Assembly: GCF_025464835.1 (NCBI RefSeq)
Contig: NZ_JAODMP010000008.1
Coordinates: forward strand, 1 to 64,000
Reading direction: 5' to 3'
Length of the DNA: 64,000 nt
DNA from: Mycetocola sp.
GTDB lineage: Bacteria > Actinomycetota > Actinomycetes > Actinomycetales > Microbacteriaceae
Shown in pieces: positions 54,892-63,758 of this stretch; the stretch's first letter is position 1, and each line of letters starts with the position of its first letter. The notes under the pieces are model-generated. The model saw only the letters and a list, made by a program, of their open reading frames with translations. It was not told the origin of the DNA and ran no database searches. A program made the position numbers and the translations under genes.

Positions 54892-56283
54892 TCAGGCGGG
54901 GAGAGCCGGTTCCTCCGCGAGCGACGGGTTACGGATGCCGGCGAAGGAGACGATACCGCCGAGGATCAACGCGATCGCCGTCGCGATCATCGCCCGGTGG
55001 AACCCGGTCAGGTCGAGCGTCGTGCCGAGGATCAGACCGGCGCAGGCAACAGCGACGAGACCGGCGACACGAGCAACGGCGTTGTTGATCGCCGACCCGA
55101 TTCCTGCCTGGCTGGAGTCGATGGCGCCCAGAATCGCGCTCGTGAGCGGCGCGACGGTGATCGACAGTCCGATGCCGAAGAGCACCAGGCCGGGCAGCAG
55201 CTCGAGCCAATAGTTGATATCCCGGCTCACAGCGAGCATGAGAAGGAAGCCGAGACCGCCGACGATCGGACCGATCGTCATGAACAGTCTGGGCCCCAGC
55301 TTGCCGGCGAGCGCGCCGATCCGGCTCGACAACAGGAGCATGACGATGGTCGGCGGCAGGGTGGCGAGCCCCGCAAGAGTGGCCGGCCAGCCTGCCACCT
55401 GCTGCAGGTAAATCGCAATGACGAAGAAACCGAAGCCGAGAGCGCCGTAGATGAACACGGTTGCGACGTTGCCTGCCGAGAAGTTCCGCGAGTTGAACAG
55501 GGAGAGCGGCATCATCGGGTCCCGGGCGCGGCCCTCCCACCACAGGAACAACCCGAAAGCGACGACCCCGACGACGAGGGGAATCCAGACGACCGGGCTC
55601 CCCCAGCCGAAGCGTGCCTGTTCGATGAGTGCGAACACCGGCCCGCCGAGCCCGATCGCGCCGAGCACCGCGCCGACGACATCGACCCTGGGGCGGTTCG
55701 TGAGCGCAGGCTGCTTCTCCATCTTGAGCAGCAGCCAGAGGGTGACGGCGATCGGCAGCACGTTGATTCCGAACACGAGCCGCCAGGACACGGTGTCGAC
55801 GAGGAACCCACCGAGCAGTGGGCCGATGATCATGGCTGTGCCGGTCCACGCCGTCCAGGTGCCGATGGCTTTCGCCTGCGCCTGCCCGGAGAAGGTGGAG
55901 ATGATGATGGCGAGCGAACTCGGCACGAGCAGCGCCGCCGTCGCACCTTGCAGGGCACGCACCACGATGAGGAACACCGCACTGGGGGCGATCGCGCAGA
56001 GGAGCGAGGTCACCCCGAATCCGACCAGGCCGACAGCGAGAATGCGAACGCGGCCGAAGGCATCCGACAGCGAACCGGCGAGCAGGATGAACGCGCCGAG
56101 GGTGAGCAGGTACGCGTCGACCAGCCACTGCTGAACTGGCAGGCCGCCGCCGAATTCACGGGTGATGGCGGGCAGCGCCACATTGATGATCGTCCCATCG
56201 AGGAACGCGACGAACGAAGCGAGGATCGCGACGAGCAGTACGATGCGCTGCGTGGCCGTTTCGGTGCGAGGGACGGATGCCAT
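54892..56283 (-). CDS. MFS drug exporter, DHA2 family, 14 TM
   Basis: 463 residues. FLDGTIINVALPAI in TM1 (motif D1), GSLSDAFGRVRILAVG loop, RALQGATAALLVPSSLAII, motif C GTAMIIGPLLGGFLVD. Fourteen hydrophobic segments and almost no tail. It is a second, distinct DHA2 exporter of this window, without an adjacent regulator. Confidence 0.9.
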   Translation of the reverse strand: MASVPRTETATQRIVLLVAILASFVAFLDGTIINVALPAITREFGGGLPVQQWLVDAYLLTLGAFILLAGSLSDAFGRVRILAVGLVGFGVTSLLCAIAPSAVFLIVVRALQGATAALLVPSSLAIIISTFSGQAQAKAIGTWTAWTGTAMIIGPLLGGFLVDTVSWRLVFGINVLPIAVTLWLLLKMEKQPALTNRPRVDVVGAVLGAIGLGGPVFALIEQARFGWGSPVVWIPLVVGVVAFGLFLWWEGRARDPMMPLSLFNSRNFSAGNVATVFIYGALGFGFFVIAIYLQQVAGWPATLAGLATLPPTIVMLLLSSRIGALAGKLGPRLFMTIGPIVGGLGFLLMLAVSRDINYWLELLPGLVLFGIGLSITVAPLTSAILGAIDSSQAGIGSAINNAVARVAGLVAVACAGLILGTTLDLTGFHRAMIATAIALILGGIVSFAGIRNPSLAEEPALPA

Positions 56284-56417
56284 GACAACCAGTATGCGCG
56301 TGGTGCCACGTGCTCGCAGCCCTCTTCAAACCGGGCGAATGGACTCTGTGAAGCGTTTTGGTGGACAAGACCCACGCTTTCCACAAGGATGTGGTCAACT
56401 CAAGCGAGGAGTGTCAC

Positions 56418-57122
56418 ATGAAGAGGCTTCCACCCTCCCGCATCCGCCGGGCGCGCACTGCGCTGGGTCTCGACGACCCACGGCTTCTGGGCCTGCTCGG
56501 TTTGTTCTGGCTGGCCACAGCGGTACACATCCTCTTGCACCTCACCCGGCGTGTGGTCGACGTGCCGCGGAACCGCCTCTTCGACCTCGCGACCGAGGGC
56601 GGTTACGGCGAGCACTTCTTCCAGACGCTGACCGGATGGTGCGCCCTTCTCCTTGTGCTCATCGCCGTTCGCACCCGGGAGTGGGTCTGGCTCGCCTGGG
56701 CGGGCTTCGTCCTGTATCTCTTCGCCGACGACTACCTCACACTGCACGAACGCATGGGCGTGTGGATCGCGGAACACGCTCCTGCCGGCCTGGTGTCAGA
56801 CCATATCGGCGAAGCGCTCTGGTTGCTAGGCGTTGGCCTGGTCATGCTCGTCGCTGTAGCGATCGCCTACCGGTTCTCGTCGGCCGATGTCCGACGAACC
56901 ATGCTGATCGTTGCGGCACTGTTCGCCTTGTTGGCACTCTTCGGCGTCGGGGTGGACATCATCCATAGCCTGCTCGACGAGTTGCCCTTCTCCGACGCGC
57001 TGTTCATCGCGCTCGAGGACGGCGGCGAGATCGCCGTGATGAGCTTGATCGTGGTCTACCTGGTGTCCCTCGCCTTCCCGGAGCGCGCCTTTCTGCCAGC
57101 GGAGACCGCGCAGCCTAAATGA
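56418..57122 (+). CDS. Multi-TM membrane protein with conserved acidic/His residues, unknown function
   Basis: 234 residues, about six TM helices. Polar residues sit at membrane boundaries: HILLHLTRR, FADDYLTLHERMG, VDIIHSLLDELPF and ALEDGGEIAVM. Paired Asp-Asp...His-Glu and His...Glu-Asp motifs in a membrane bundle suggest metal binding, as in membrane hydrolases of the CREST/ceramidase type (inference, no family confirmed). ATG with GAGGAG seven bases upstream. Its 3' end overlaps the convergent putA by 8 bp. Confidence 0.75.
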   Translation: MKRLPPSRIRRARTALGLDDPRLLGLLGLFWLATAVHILLHLTRRVVDVPRNRLFDLATEGGYGEHFFQTLTGWCALLLVLIAVRTREWVWLAWAGFVLYLFADDYLTLHERMGVWIAEHAPAGLVSDHIGEALWLLGVGLVMLVAVAIAYRFSSADVRRTMLIVAALFALLALFGVGVDIIHSLLDELPFSDALFIALEDGGEIAVMSLIVVYLVSLAFPERAFLPAETAQPK

Positions 57123-60100
57123 CGTCGTCACTCCACGGGTCGGGGTTGCCGAAGCGGTGAACGGTGATCGACACCGCCTGCTCGTGCAGGAACGGCAGCA
57201 GTTCGATCCGCCCTGACTGCGTCACGGCGCCGGAGTAGATCGCGAGGTCCGGGTTGCCATTGGCCGCGCTCGCCAGTGCCCGGTGGAGTTCGATCCGGGA
57301 CTCGTTCCCACCGACCAGACGCACCCGCGGCACATCCCCCGCTGCCGTGCGGGCGACCCACTCTTCGTCGGATTCCACGAGAACCGCAACGTTCATGTCT
57401 CCGAGGACACCACGGACGGCCGTCGGCAGGCTGGATGCCACGCTCAGCGAGAACGACGACCGCGCACGCACAGCGGCGAGCGCGATGCGCAGCACTTCAC
57501 CCAGGTCGGCGTCAGCCGTCGCCCGGATGGCTACCGGCACCGGACGGTAGCGGAAAAGGTTCCGCTCGACCGGGATGCCTGATGCGTCCTTCGTCTCGCC
57601 GTACTCGTTGCCCCACGCGATGGCATCCGATAGTGCCGACCTGCGCAGCACATCGAATTCTTCGTACTCGAGGGACGGTTGGGCTGCTTCGATGAGGGCG
57701 GTGACCCTGCGGTCCAGCCCACGCAGGTGCAGGGTCTTGCTGCTCGATCCGGTGTCGGGAATCCATGACCCCAGCGTGAGGAGGTAATTCGGCCCGCCGG
57801 CTTTGGCGCCAGCGCCGACGGATGAACGCTTCCAGCCGCCGAATGGCTGGCGTTGCACGACGGCTCCGGTGATGCCGCGGTTGACGTACAAATTGCCGGC
57901 TTCGACGGTGCCGAGCCATTCGGAGAGTTCCTCCGGGTCCTGCGTGTGCAGCCCCGCGGTGAGCCCGTAATCGATGGCGTTGGTGAACCGGATCGCCTCG
58001 GTCAGGGAGGAGGCGTGCATCACGCCGAGGACGGGGCCGAAGAATTCGGTCAGGTGGAAGTACGATCCGGGGGCGACTCCTGACCGGATGCCAGGTGACC
58101 AGAGCCGGCCGGTGTCGTCCAGTTTCCTGGGCTGGACCAGCCACTTCTCGCCAACGGCGAGTTCGGTGAGGGCGTGCAGCAGTTTGCCTTCGGCCGGTTC
58201 GATGATCGGCCCCATCTGGCTGGTCGCGTCCTCCGGGTAGCCCACCCGGAGCGACGTTGCGGCGTCCACGAGCTGGCGGTGGAACCGCTCGCTCTTCGCG
58301 ACCGATCCGACGAGGATGACGAGGCTGGCGGCCGAGCACTTCTGCCCGGCATGCCCGAAGGCGCTTCTTACGACGTCGGCGACGGCGAGGTCGAGGTCGG
58401 CGCTCGGGGTGACGATGATCGCGTTCTTGCCGCTGGTCTCCGCGAGGAGCGGCAGATCAGGGCGCCAGGACCTGAACAGGTCTGCCGTCTCCCACGCACC
58501 GGTGAGGATCACCCGGTCGACGGCGGGATGTGAGACGAGTTGCTTGCCGAGTTCCCGCTCGTCGAGCGAAACGAGGGTGAGCAGTTCCTGCGGGATACCG
58601 GCCTCCCAGAGCGCCTCGGCCAGGACCGCTGCAGACCGGCGGGCCTGGTGGGCGGGCTTGAGGATGACACCGGAGCCGGCCGCGAGGGCGGCGAGCACTC
58701 CTCCGGCAGGGATGGCGACGGGGAAGTTCCACGGCGGGGTGACCACGGTCAATTGCGACGGCACGAACCGGGCACCGCGCACCGCGTCGAGTTCGCGGGC
58801 CTTGGCGGCGTAGTAGTGGGCGAAGTCGATCGCCTCGCTCACCTCAGGATCGGCCTCGGCGATGGTCTTCCCTGTTTCGGATGCCATCACCTCGATCAGG
58901 CGGTCACGGTTGGCCGCGAGCGCCAGCCCGGCCCGATCGAGGACTGCGGCACGGTCGGCTGCCGGAAGCACGCCCCACGCAGCGCCGCGGTCACGCACCC
59001 CTTCGACGATGTAGTCGAGGGTTGCGGCATCCGACACCGTGCACTCGGCGACGGTGCGGTTGCCGAGCTCGCTGCCAGGAACCCGCGCGAGGATGCGACC
59101 GGCCCAGGCGCGGTTGGCGGGGAGCGACGGGTCGGTGTCCCGGCTGTTGACGAAGCCGGGGGCGCCGAGGTCGGTGGCCGGGATCGTGTTGAGGGTGGTG
59201 GTGTCGAAGACGCGAACCGTGTCGAACGGCGATTCCTGCTTCGAGCCGCGGGACAGCCCGAGGACCTGCTGTGTCATGCCGAGATCCTCCGACTCGGCCT
59301 TGGTGAAGCTGTCCGGGGAGGTCGGGGGCATGAGTTCGCGCGCCGGCGCGAGCGTCCACTCGGTTTCGCGGTTCTGGGTGCGTCGAGGGCTCGGCATCTC
59401 GTGCGGGGTCGCCTCGAGCTGGGCGGCGGAAGCGAGGAAGCGCTGTTCCTCACGCTCGAACAAGATCTCGTTCTCGTTGAGCTCGAAGACGGCAGACATG
59501 AAGTTCTCCTGCGACGCGTTCTCTTCCAGCCGCCGGATCAGGTACGAGATGGCGACGTCGAACTCTTTCGGGTTCACTACCGGTGTGTACAGCAGCAGGT
59601 TGCCGACGTCTCGCTTGACGGCGGCCGCCTGACCTGTGGCCATCCCGAGCAGCATTTCGAACTCCACGCCGCCTGTCACTCCGCGGTCCTGCGCGAGCAG
59701 CCAGGCGAAAGCCAGGTCGAACAGGTTGTGGCCGGCGACACCGATGCGCACGTTCGCCGTTCGTTCCGGGGTCAGCGACCACATCAACACGCGCTTGTAG
59801 TTGGCATCCGTGTCCTGCTTGGAGTCGTATGGGGCGGTCGGCCAGTCGTGGATGGCGGCGTCGACGCCCTCCATGGCGAGGTTCGCACCCTTCACCAGGC
59901 GCACCTTGATCGGCGCCCCACCGGATGCGACCCGCTCGGCGGCCCAGTCCTGCAGCGTCTGCATTGCGGCCAGCGCGTCGGGAAGGTATGCCTGCAGCAC
60001 GATTCCGGCCTGAAGGGTCTTCAGCTGCGGCTGGTCGAGGATCCGGGTGAAGGCGGCGACGGTGAGGTCGAGGTCGCGGTATTCCTCCATGTCGAGGTTG

Positions 60101-60774
60101 ATGAACTTTTCGGTATCCGCGCCGGCCGCCAGCTCGTAGAGCGGGGTGAGGCGCTGGACGACGCGGTCGACGGCGTCATCGAACGACCACATCGACAACT
60201 GCGAGGCGATCGCCGATACCTTGATCGATACGTAATCCACGTCGGGCCGAGCGAGCAGTTCGTGGGTGCCTGCCAGACGTTTGGCTGCCTCCCGTTCGCC
60301 GAGCACCGCCTCCCCGAGCAGGTTGAGGTTGAGCCGGGAGCCCTCCTCGCGGAGGTGTTCGATGGCTGGACCGAGTTTGGCTGGGGTGGCGTCGACGACG
60401 AGGTGACCGACCATCTCGCGGAGAACGCGCCGGGCGGCGGGGATGACCACCCATGGGATCACCGGTCCGAGGATGCCGCCGGCCGTGATCGCGGCTCGGA
60501 GGTACCAGGGCAGGAATGCGGGGGTGAGCTTCGCGACCCGCTGCAGGTTGTAGCCCGCGACGAAGAGGTCCTCCGGCCGCATCACACCGTCGACGAAGCC
60601 GACGGTGAAGGCCAGGCCGTTCGGGTCCTTGAGCACCTCAGCGAGGCGTTGGGCGGCTGGGTCGACGGGAGCACCAGCGCTCTCGTCCACCCACTTACGG
60701 GCGAGGCTGACGGCATCCGTCGCGAGCTGGATGGCGCTCAAATCGGCGCCGGCCGAGGTGTGAGGCATGTTCAC
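57115..60774 (-). CDS. putA: Bifunctional proline dehydrogenase/P5C dehydrogenase PutA
   Basis: 1219 residues. The proline dehydrogenase barrel (~100-470) has GANLAMEG, LDMEEYRDLDLT and EFEMLLGMATGQAAAV; FAD-dependent proline oxidation passes electrons to quinone. The aldehyde dehydrogenase domain (~575-1020) has VTPPWNFPVAIPAGG, the Glu in LAETSGKNAIIV and the catalytic Cys in FGHAGQKCSAASLVIL; it turns P5C into glutamate with NAD+. No N-terminal DNA-binding domain, so regulation comes from the divergent LysR gene. The GTG at 60774 or ATG 60768 is the start. Confidence 0.95.
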   Translation of the reverse strand: MNMPHTSAGADLSAIQLATDAVSLARKWVDESAGAPVDPAAQRLAEVLKDPNGLAFTVGFVDGVMRPEDLFVAGYNLQRVAKLTPAFLPWYLRAAITAGGILGPVIPWVVIPAARRVLREMVGHLVVDATPAKLGPAIEHLREEGSRLNLNLLGEAVLGEREAAKRLAGTHELLARPDVDYVSIKVSAIASQLSMWSFDDAVDRVVQRLTPLYELAAGADTEKFINLDMEEYRDLDLTVAAFTRILDQPQLKTLQAGIVLQAYLPDALAAMQTLQDWAAERVASGGAPIKVRLVKGANLAMEGVDAAIHDWPTAPYDSKQDTDANYKRVLMWSLTPERTANVRIGVAGHNLFDLAFAWLLAQDRGVTGGVEFEMLLGMATGQAAAVKRDVGNLLLYTPVVNPKEFDVAISYLIRRLEENASQENFMSAVFELNENEILFEREEQRFLASAAQLEATPHEMPSPRRTQNRETEWTLAPARELMPPTSPDSFTKAESEDLGMTQQVLGLSRGSKQESPFDTVRVFDTTTLNTIPATDLGAPGFVNSRDTDPSLPANRAWAGRILARVPGSELGNRTVAECTVSDAATLDYIVEGVRDRGAAWGVLPAADRAAVLDRAGLALAANRDRLIEVMASETGKTIAEADPEVSEAIDFAHYYAAKARELDAVRGARFVPSQLTVVTPPWNFPVAIPAGGVLAALAAGSGVILKPAHQARRSAAVLAEALWEAGIPQELLTLVSLDERELGKQLVSHPAVDRVILTGAWETADLFRSWRPDLPLLAETSGKNAIIVTPSADLDLAVADVVRSAFGHAGQKCSAASLVILVGSVAKSERFHRQLVDAATSLRVGYPEDATSQMGPIIEPAEGKLLHALTELAVGEKWLVQPRKLDDTGRLWSPGIRSGVAPGSYFHLTEFFGPVLGVMHASSLTEAIRFTNAIDYGLTAGLHTQDPEELSEWLGTVEAGNLYVNRGITGAVVQRQPFGGWKRSSVGAGAKAGGPNYLLTLGSWIPDTGSSSKTLHLRGLDRRVTALIEAAQPSLEYEEFDVLRRSALSDAIAWGNEYGETKDASGIPVERNLFRYRPVPVAIRATADADLGEVLRIALAAVRARSSFSLSVASSLPTAVRGVLGDMNVAVLVESDEEWVARTAAGDVPRVRLVGGNESRIELHRALASAANGNPDLAIYSGAVTQSGRIELLPFLHEQAVSITVHRFGNPDPWSDDVI

Positions 60775-60859
60775 GAGACTATTCCCTCTCCGGGTGCTGG
60801 GCGGTGAGCATGGCGGCGGTTGCGCTAACTCCCAGTCTCAGTGTGCGCGCCCGCTTCGA

Positions 60860-60883
60860 TTCAGAAAAGCGAATCTTTCTGAA
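60860..60883. promoter_or_regulatory. LysR operator in the putA/lysR divergent region
   Basis: TTCAGAAA (60860-60867) and TTTCTGAA (60876-60883) form a perfect 8-bp inverted repeat with an 8-nt spacer, of T-N11-A type, centred between the two starts. A family A half-site (GGCGGTTGCGCTAACTCC) lies nearby at 60815-60832. Confidence 0.65.
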
Positions 60884-60921
60884 GGATATTGGTCGGCTTT
60901 TCTGACGAGTACGCTGGCGGC

Positions 60922-61818
60922 ATGCTCGATATGAGAAGGCTCCGCCTCTTGCGTGAACTGCAGTTGCGCGGCACGCTCGCCGAGGTGGCCGAAGCGTTGT
61001 CGTACAGTCCATCATCGGTGTCGCAGCAGCTTGCTCAGCTGGAACGCGAGGCGGGCGTCAGACTGCTGGAGAAAAGCGGTCGCCGGGTGCAACTCACCCC
61101 GCAGGGCGAACTGCTGGCGACTCGGGCGTCTGAACTCCTCGACGGGCTCGAACGGGCGGAGGCGGAGCTGGCTACCTCCCTCGACGCGGTCGCCGGCACC
61201 GTACGGCTGGCCGTGTTCCAGTCGGCCGCGCACGCGGTGATCCCCGAGGCGCTTTCCTTTCTGCGGGTGAAGCACCCGCAGTTGCGGGTCGAGATCGTCG
61301 AGCGGGAACCAGAAGCCGGATTGTTCGACCTGGCCGCGCGAGACTTCGATCTCGTGCTCGCCGAGCAGTACCCAGGGCACACCCGGCCGCACCTGGCCGA
61401 CCTTGATCGGGAGTTCCTCGCGACGGACGTGCTGCGACTGGCGTTACCGCCGGCATCCGATGCCGTGTCTCTGATGGATGCGTCGGCTCTGCCTTTCGTG
61501 ATGGAACCGGAGGGTACCGTCGCGCGGCTCTGGGCCACGCAGCTGTGCCGGGCGGCCGGGTTCGAGCCTGACGTGCGGTTCGAAACGGCGGACCTCATCG
61601 CGCACATCCGGTTGATCGAGTCCGGCAATGCGGTCGGCATGCTGCCAGACCTGGTCTGGTCAGGCCGGAACCCGGCACTGCGCCTGATCGACCTGCCTGG
61701 CACGCCGTCGCGCACAGTGTTCACCTCTGCCCGGCGGGTGAGCGCGGCGCGGCCGGCCGTCACCGCCGTGCGAGCTGCACTGGCGCGGGCGACCGGGTTC
61801 CTCCTGCGCCCGACCTGA
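60922..61818 (+). CDS. LysR-family regulator, probable putA activator
   Basis: 298 residues from ATG 60922. HTH LRLLRELQLRGTLAEVAEAL and SPSSVSQQLAQLEREAGVRL, then the two-lobed effector domain (LRLALPPASD, PFVMEPEGTVARLW). It diverges from putA with a LysR-type palindrome between them, the classic layout for a proline-responsive activator. It resembles the actinobacterial group with MLDMRRLR start. Proline as effector is inference. Confidence 0.88.
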   Translation: MLDMRRLRLLRELQLRGTLAEVAEALSYSPSSVSQQLAQLEREAGVRLLEKSGRRVQLTPQGELLATRASELLDGLERAEAELATSLDAVAGTVRLAVFQSAAHAVIPEALSFLRVKHPQLRVEIVEREPEAGLFDLAARDFDLVLAEQYPGHTRPHLADLDREFLATDVLRLALPPASDAVSLMDASALPFVMEPEGTVARLWATQLCRAAGFEPDVRFETADLIAHIRLIESGNAVGMLPDLVWSGRNPALRLIDLPGTPSRTVFTSARRVSAARPAVTAVRAALARATGFLLRPT

Positions 61819-61851
61819 GCGGAGCAACTCGGCCCGCTCAGCCGCGGCGGT

Positions 61852-61949
61852 TGCGCATAACTCCGCCAATACCTTCGGGTCCGCCGGAACTCCCGCGAGC
61901 ACCCACGCTCAGCCGCCTTGTGAGCTCTGAGCTGGCGGAGTTGTGCGCA
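61852..61949. repeat. Family A element 3 (98 bp, inverted ends)
   Basis: TGCGCATAACTCCGCC (61852-61867) and its near-perfect inverse GGCGGAGTTGTGCGCA (61934-61949), 66 nt apart, in the gap between the LysR gene and the FAD-protein gene. Same ends and spacing as the two elements at 45.5-45.8 kb. Confidence 0.8.
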
Positions 61950-61984
61950 CCGCGCCGCGTCTGCCGTCATGGAAGAATCGCAGC

Positions 61985-63646
61985 ATGACGACACCCCCGA
62001 GCTACGACGCCATCATCGTCGGCGGAGGCCACAACGGCCTCGTCGCCGCGGCCTACCTCGGCAAGGCCGGCAAGAAGGTGCTGCTCCTCGAACGACTGGA
62101 TGCCGTCGGCGGCGCCGCCGTCTCCGCCCAGGCGTTCGAGGGGGTCGAGGCTTGGCTTTCCCGCTATTCCTACCTGGTCAGCCTGCTGCCCGCTCGGATC
62201 ATCGAAGATCTCGGGCTCGACATCACGCTCGTCCGCCGCCGGTACTCCTCGTATACCCCGGACCCGGCCGACCCGACCCGCGGTCTTCTCGTCGACAATG
62301 AGGACCCAGCAGCAACCGAGGCGTCCTTCACACGAATCGGCGCCCCCGCTGACGAATTCCAACTCTTCGAGCAGTTCTACGAGCACTGCCGCCGGCTCAC
62401 CGAGGTGTTGTGGCCGACGATGACGGAGCCCTTGCCGACCCGCTCTGAGGCGAAGCGTATGGTGACGGATGCCGGTGGCGCGAGCGAGTGGGAAGCGATG
62501 ATCGAGAGCCCCATCGGTGACGTCATCCGCCACCTGCACACCGACCTCGTCCGCGGCGTCCTCCTCACCGACGCCCTCATCGGCACCTTCGCCCGTGCGG
62601 ACGACGAGGACCTTCAGCAGAACATCTGCTTCCTCTACCACCTGGTCGGCGGCGGCACCGGCGACTGGGACGTCCCGGTAGGCGGGATGGGCGCCGTGTC
62701 GAGCGAACTCGCGCGGGCGGCCCGGAACGCCGGAGCCGAACTGAAAACCAATGCTGAGGTGGGCGCGATCGACCCGGCAGGCACGGTTCGTTACTCGGTG
62801 GACGGGATCGACGTCGAGGCATCCGCGACCTGGATCCTCGCGAATGTCGCTCCCTCCACTCTCGGGAAGCTCGTCGCCGCGGGAACCACGGTGTCCTACG
62901 GGAGGGAGCAGCTCGCCGCCGGCGAACCGTCGGCTGGGGTATTCGAGGCACGGCCGTTCGCCGCCGAACAGAACCCGAACCATCTCCGCGAGGGCGCGCA
63001 GGTGAAAGTGAACCTGCTGCTGAAGCGCCTGCCTCGGCTGCGCGACGAAACCGTGAGCCCCGAGGCAGCGTTCGGCGGGACGTTCCACATCAACGAAACC
63101 TGGACGCAACTCGACGACGCATACTTCGCAGCCGCTGGGGGCGACATCCCCCACCCGCTGCCGTGCGAAATCTACTGCCACTCCCTCGCCGACCCGACCA
63201 TCCTCGCTCCGGAGTTGCGGGAGGCCGGCGCGCACACGCTGACCGTGTTCGGGCTGCACGTGCCGTCACGTCTCGTCGATGCCTCGAACAACGACGAGAT
63301 GCGCTCCCGGCTGCAGGCCGCCGTGCTCGAGTCACTCAACTCGGTGCTCGCAGAACCGGTCGAGGACATACTGATGACGGATGCCGCCGGGCAGCCGTGT
63401 ATCGAGACCAAGACGACGCTCGACATCGAACGGGCGGTCGGAATGCCGGGGGGCAACATCTTCCACGGCGGGCTGGACTGGCCGTTCCTCGAGGACGACG
63501 CTCCCACGGGCACGCCTGCCGAGCGCTGGGGGGTGGCGACGGGGCATCCGCGAATCGTGCTCTGCGGCTCTGGCGCACGGCGCGGTGGGGCGGTGTCCGG
63601 GATTGGCGGGCACAACGCGGCAATGGCGGTGCTCGAGAGCGAGTAG
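61985..63646 (+). CDS. Phytoene-desaturase-like FAD oxidoreductase (PYROXD2-like)
   Basis: 553 residues. N-terminal dinucleotide fold YDAIIVGGGHNGLVAAAYLG with KVLLLERLDAVGGAA, middle GGMGAVSSELARAARNAGAE, and the C-terminal FAD-closing motif (GNIFHGGLDWPFL, VLCGSGARRGGAVSGIGGHNAAMA). The family includes carotenoid desaturases and PYROXD2; no other carotenoid gene is near, so substrate and role are unknown. ATG at 61985. Confidence 0.88.
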   Translation: MTTPPSYDAIIVGGGHNGLVAAAYLGKAGKKVLLLERLDAVGGAAVSAQAFEGVEAWLSRYSYLVSLLPARIIEDLGLDITLVRRRYSSYTPDPADPTRGLLVDNEDPAATEASFTRIGAPADEFQLFEQFYEHCRRLTEVLWPTMTEPLPTRSEAKRMVTDAGGASEWEAMIESPIGDVIRHLHTDLVRGVLLTDALIGTFARADDEDLQQNICFLYHLVGGGTGDWDVPVGGMGAVSSELARAARNAGAELKTNAEVGAIDPAGTVRYSVDGIDVEASATWILANVAPSTLGKLVAAGTTVSYGREQLAAGEPSAGVFEARPFAAEQNPNHLREGAQVKVNLLLKRLPRLRDETVSPEAAFGGTFHINETWTQLDDAYFAAAGGDIPHPLPCEIYCHSLADPTILAPELREAGAHTLTVFGLHVPSRLVDASNNDEMRSRLQAAVLESLNSVLAEPVEDILMTDAAGQPCIETKTTLDIERAVGMPGGNIFHGGLDWPFLEDDAPTGTPAERWGVATGHPRIVLCGSGARRGGAVSGIGGHNAAMAVLESE

Positions 63647-63758
63647 TCAGCGCCTCTTCACCCGTTGCGGACGATTTCACGCGGCGCGCCGGGTGCTCCC
63701 GTCCGCACCGCGTGACGAGACGCCCGAGGGCAGCGGTCGCCAGGGCACCGGGCTCGGG

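Noticed and set aside
54997..56421. A 474-codon open frame opposite the DHA2 exporter
   Set aside because: The composition is that of an antisense of hydrophobic codons (Glu/Arg/Asp-rich); the exporter on the other strand is clear.
58540..60807. A 755-codon open frame on the plus strand opposite putA
   Set aside because: It is the antisense shadow of putA caused by GC-rich codon use. The putA product has full family motifs along its length, while the antisense product matches nothing and is full of Arg/Gly/Glu.
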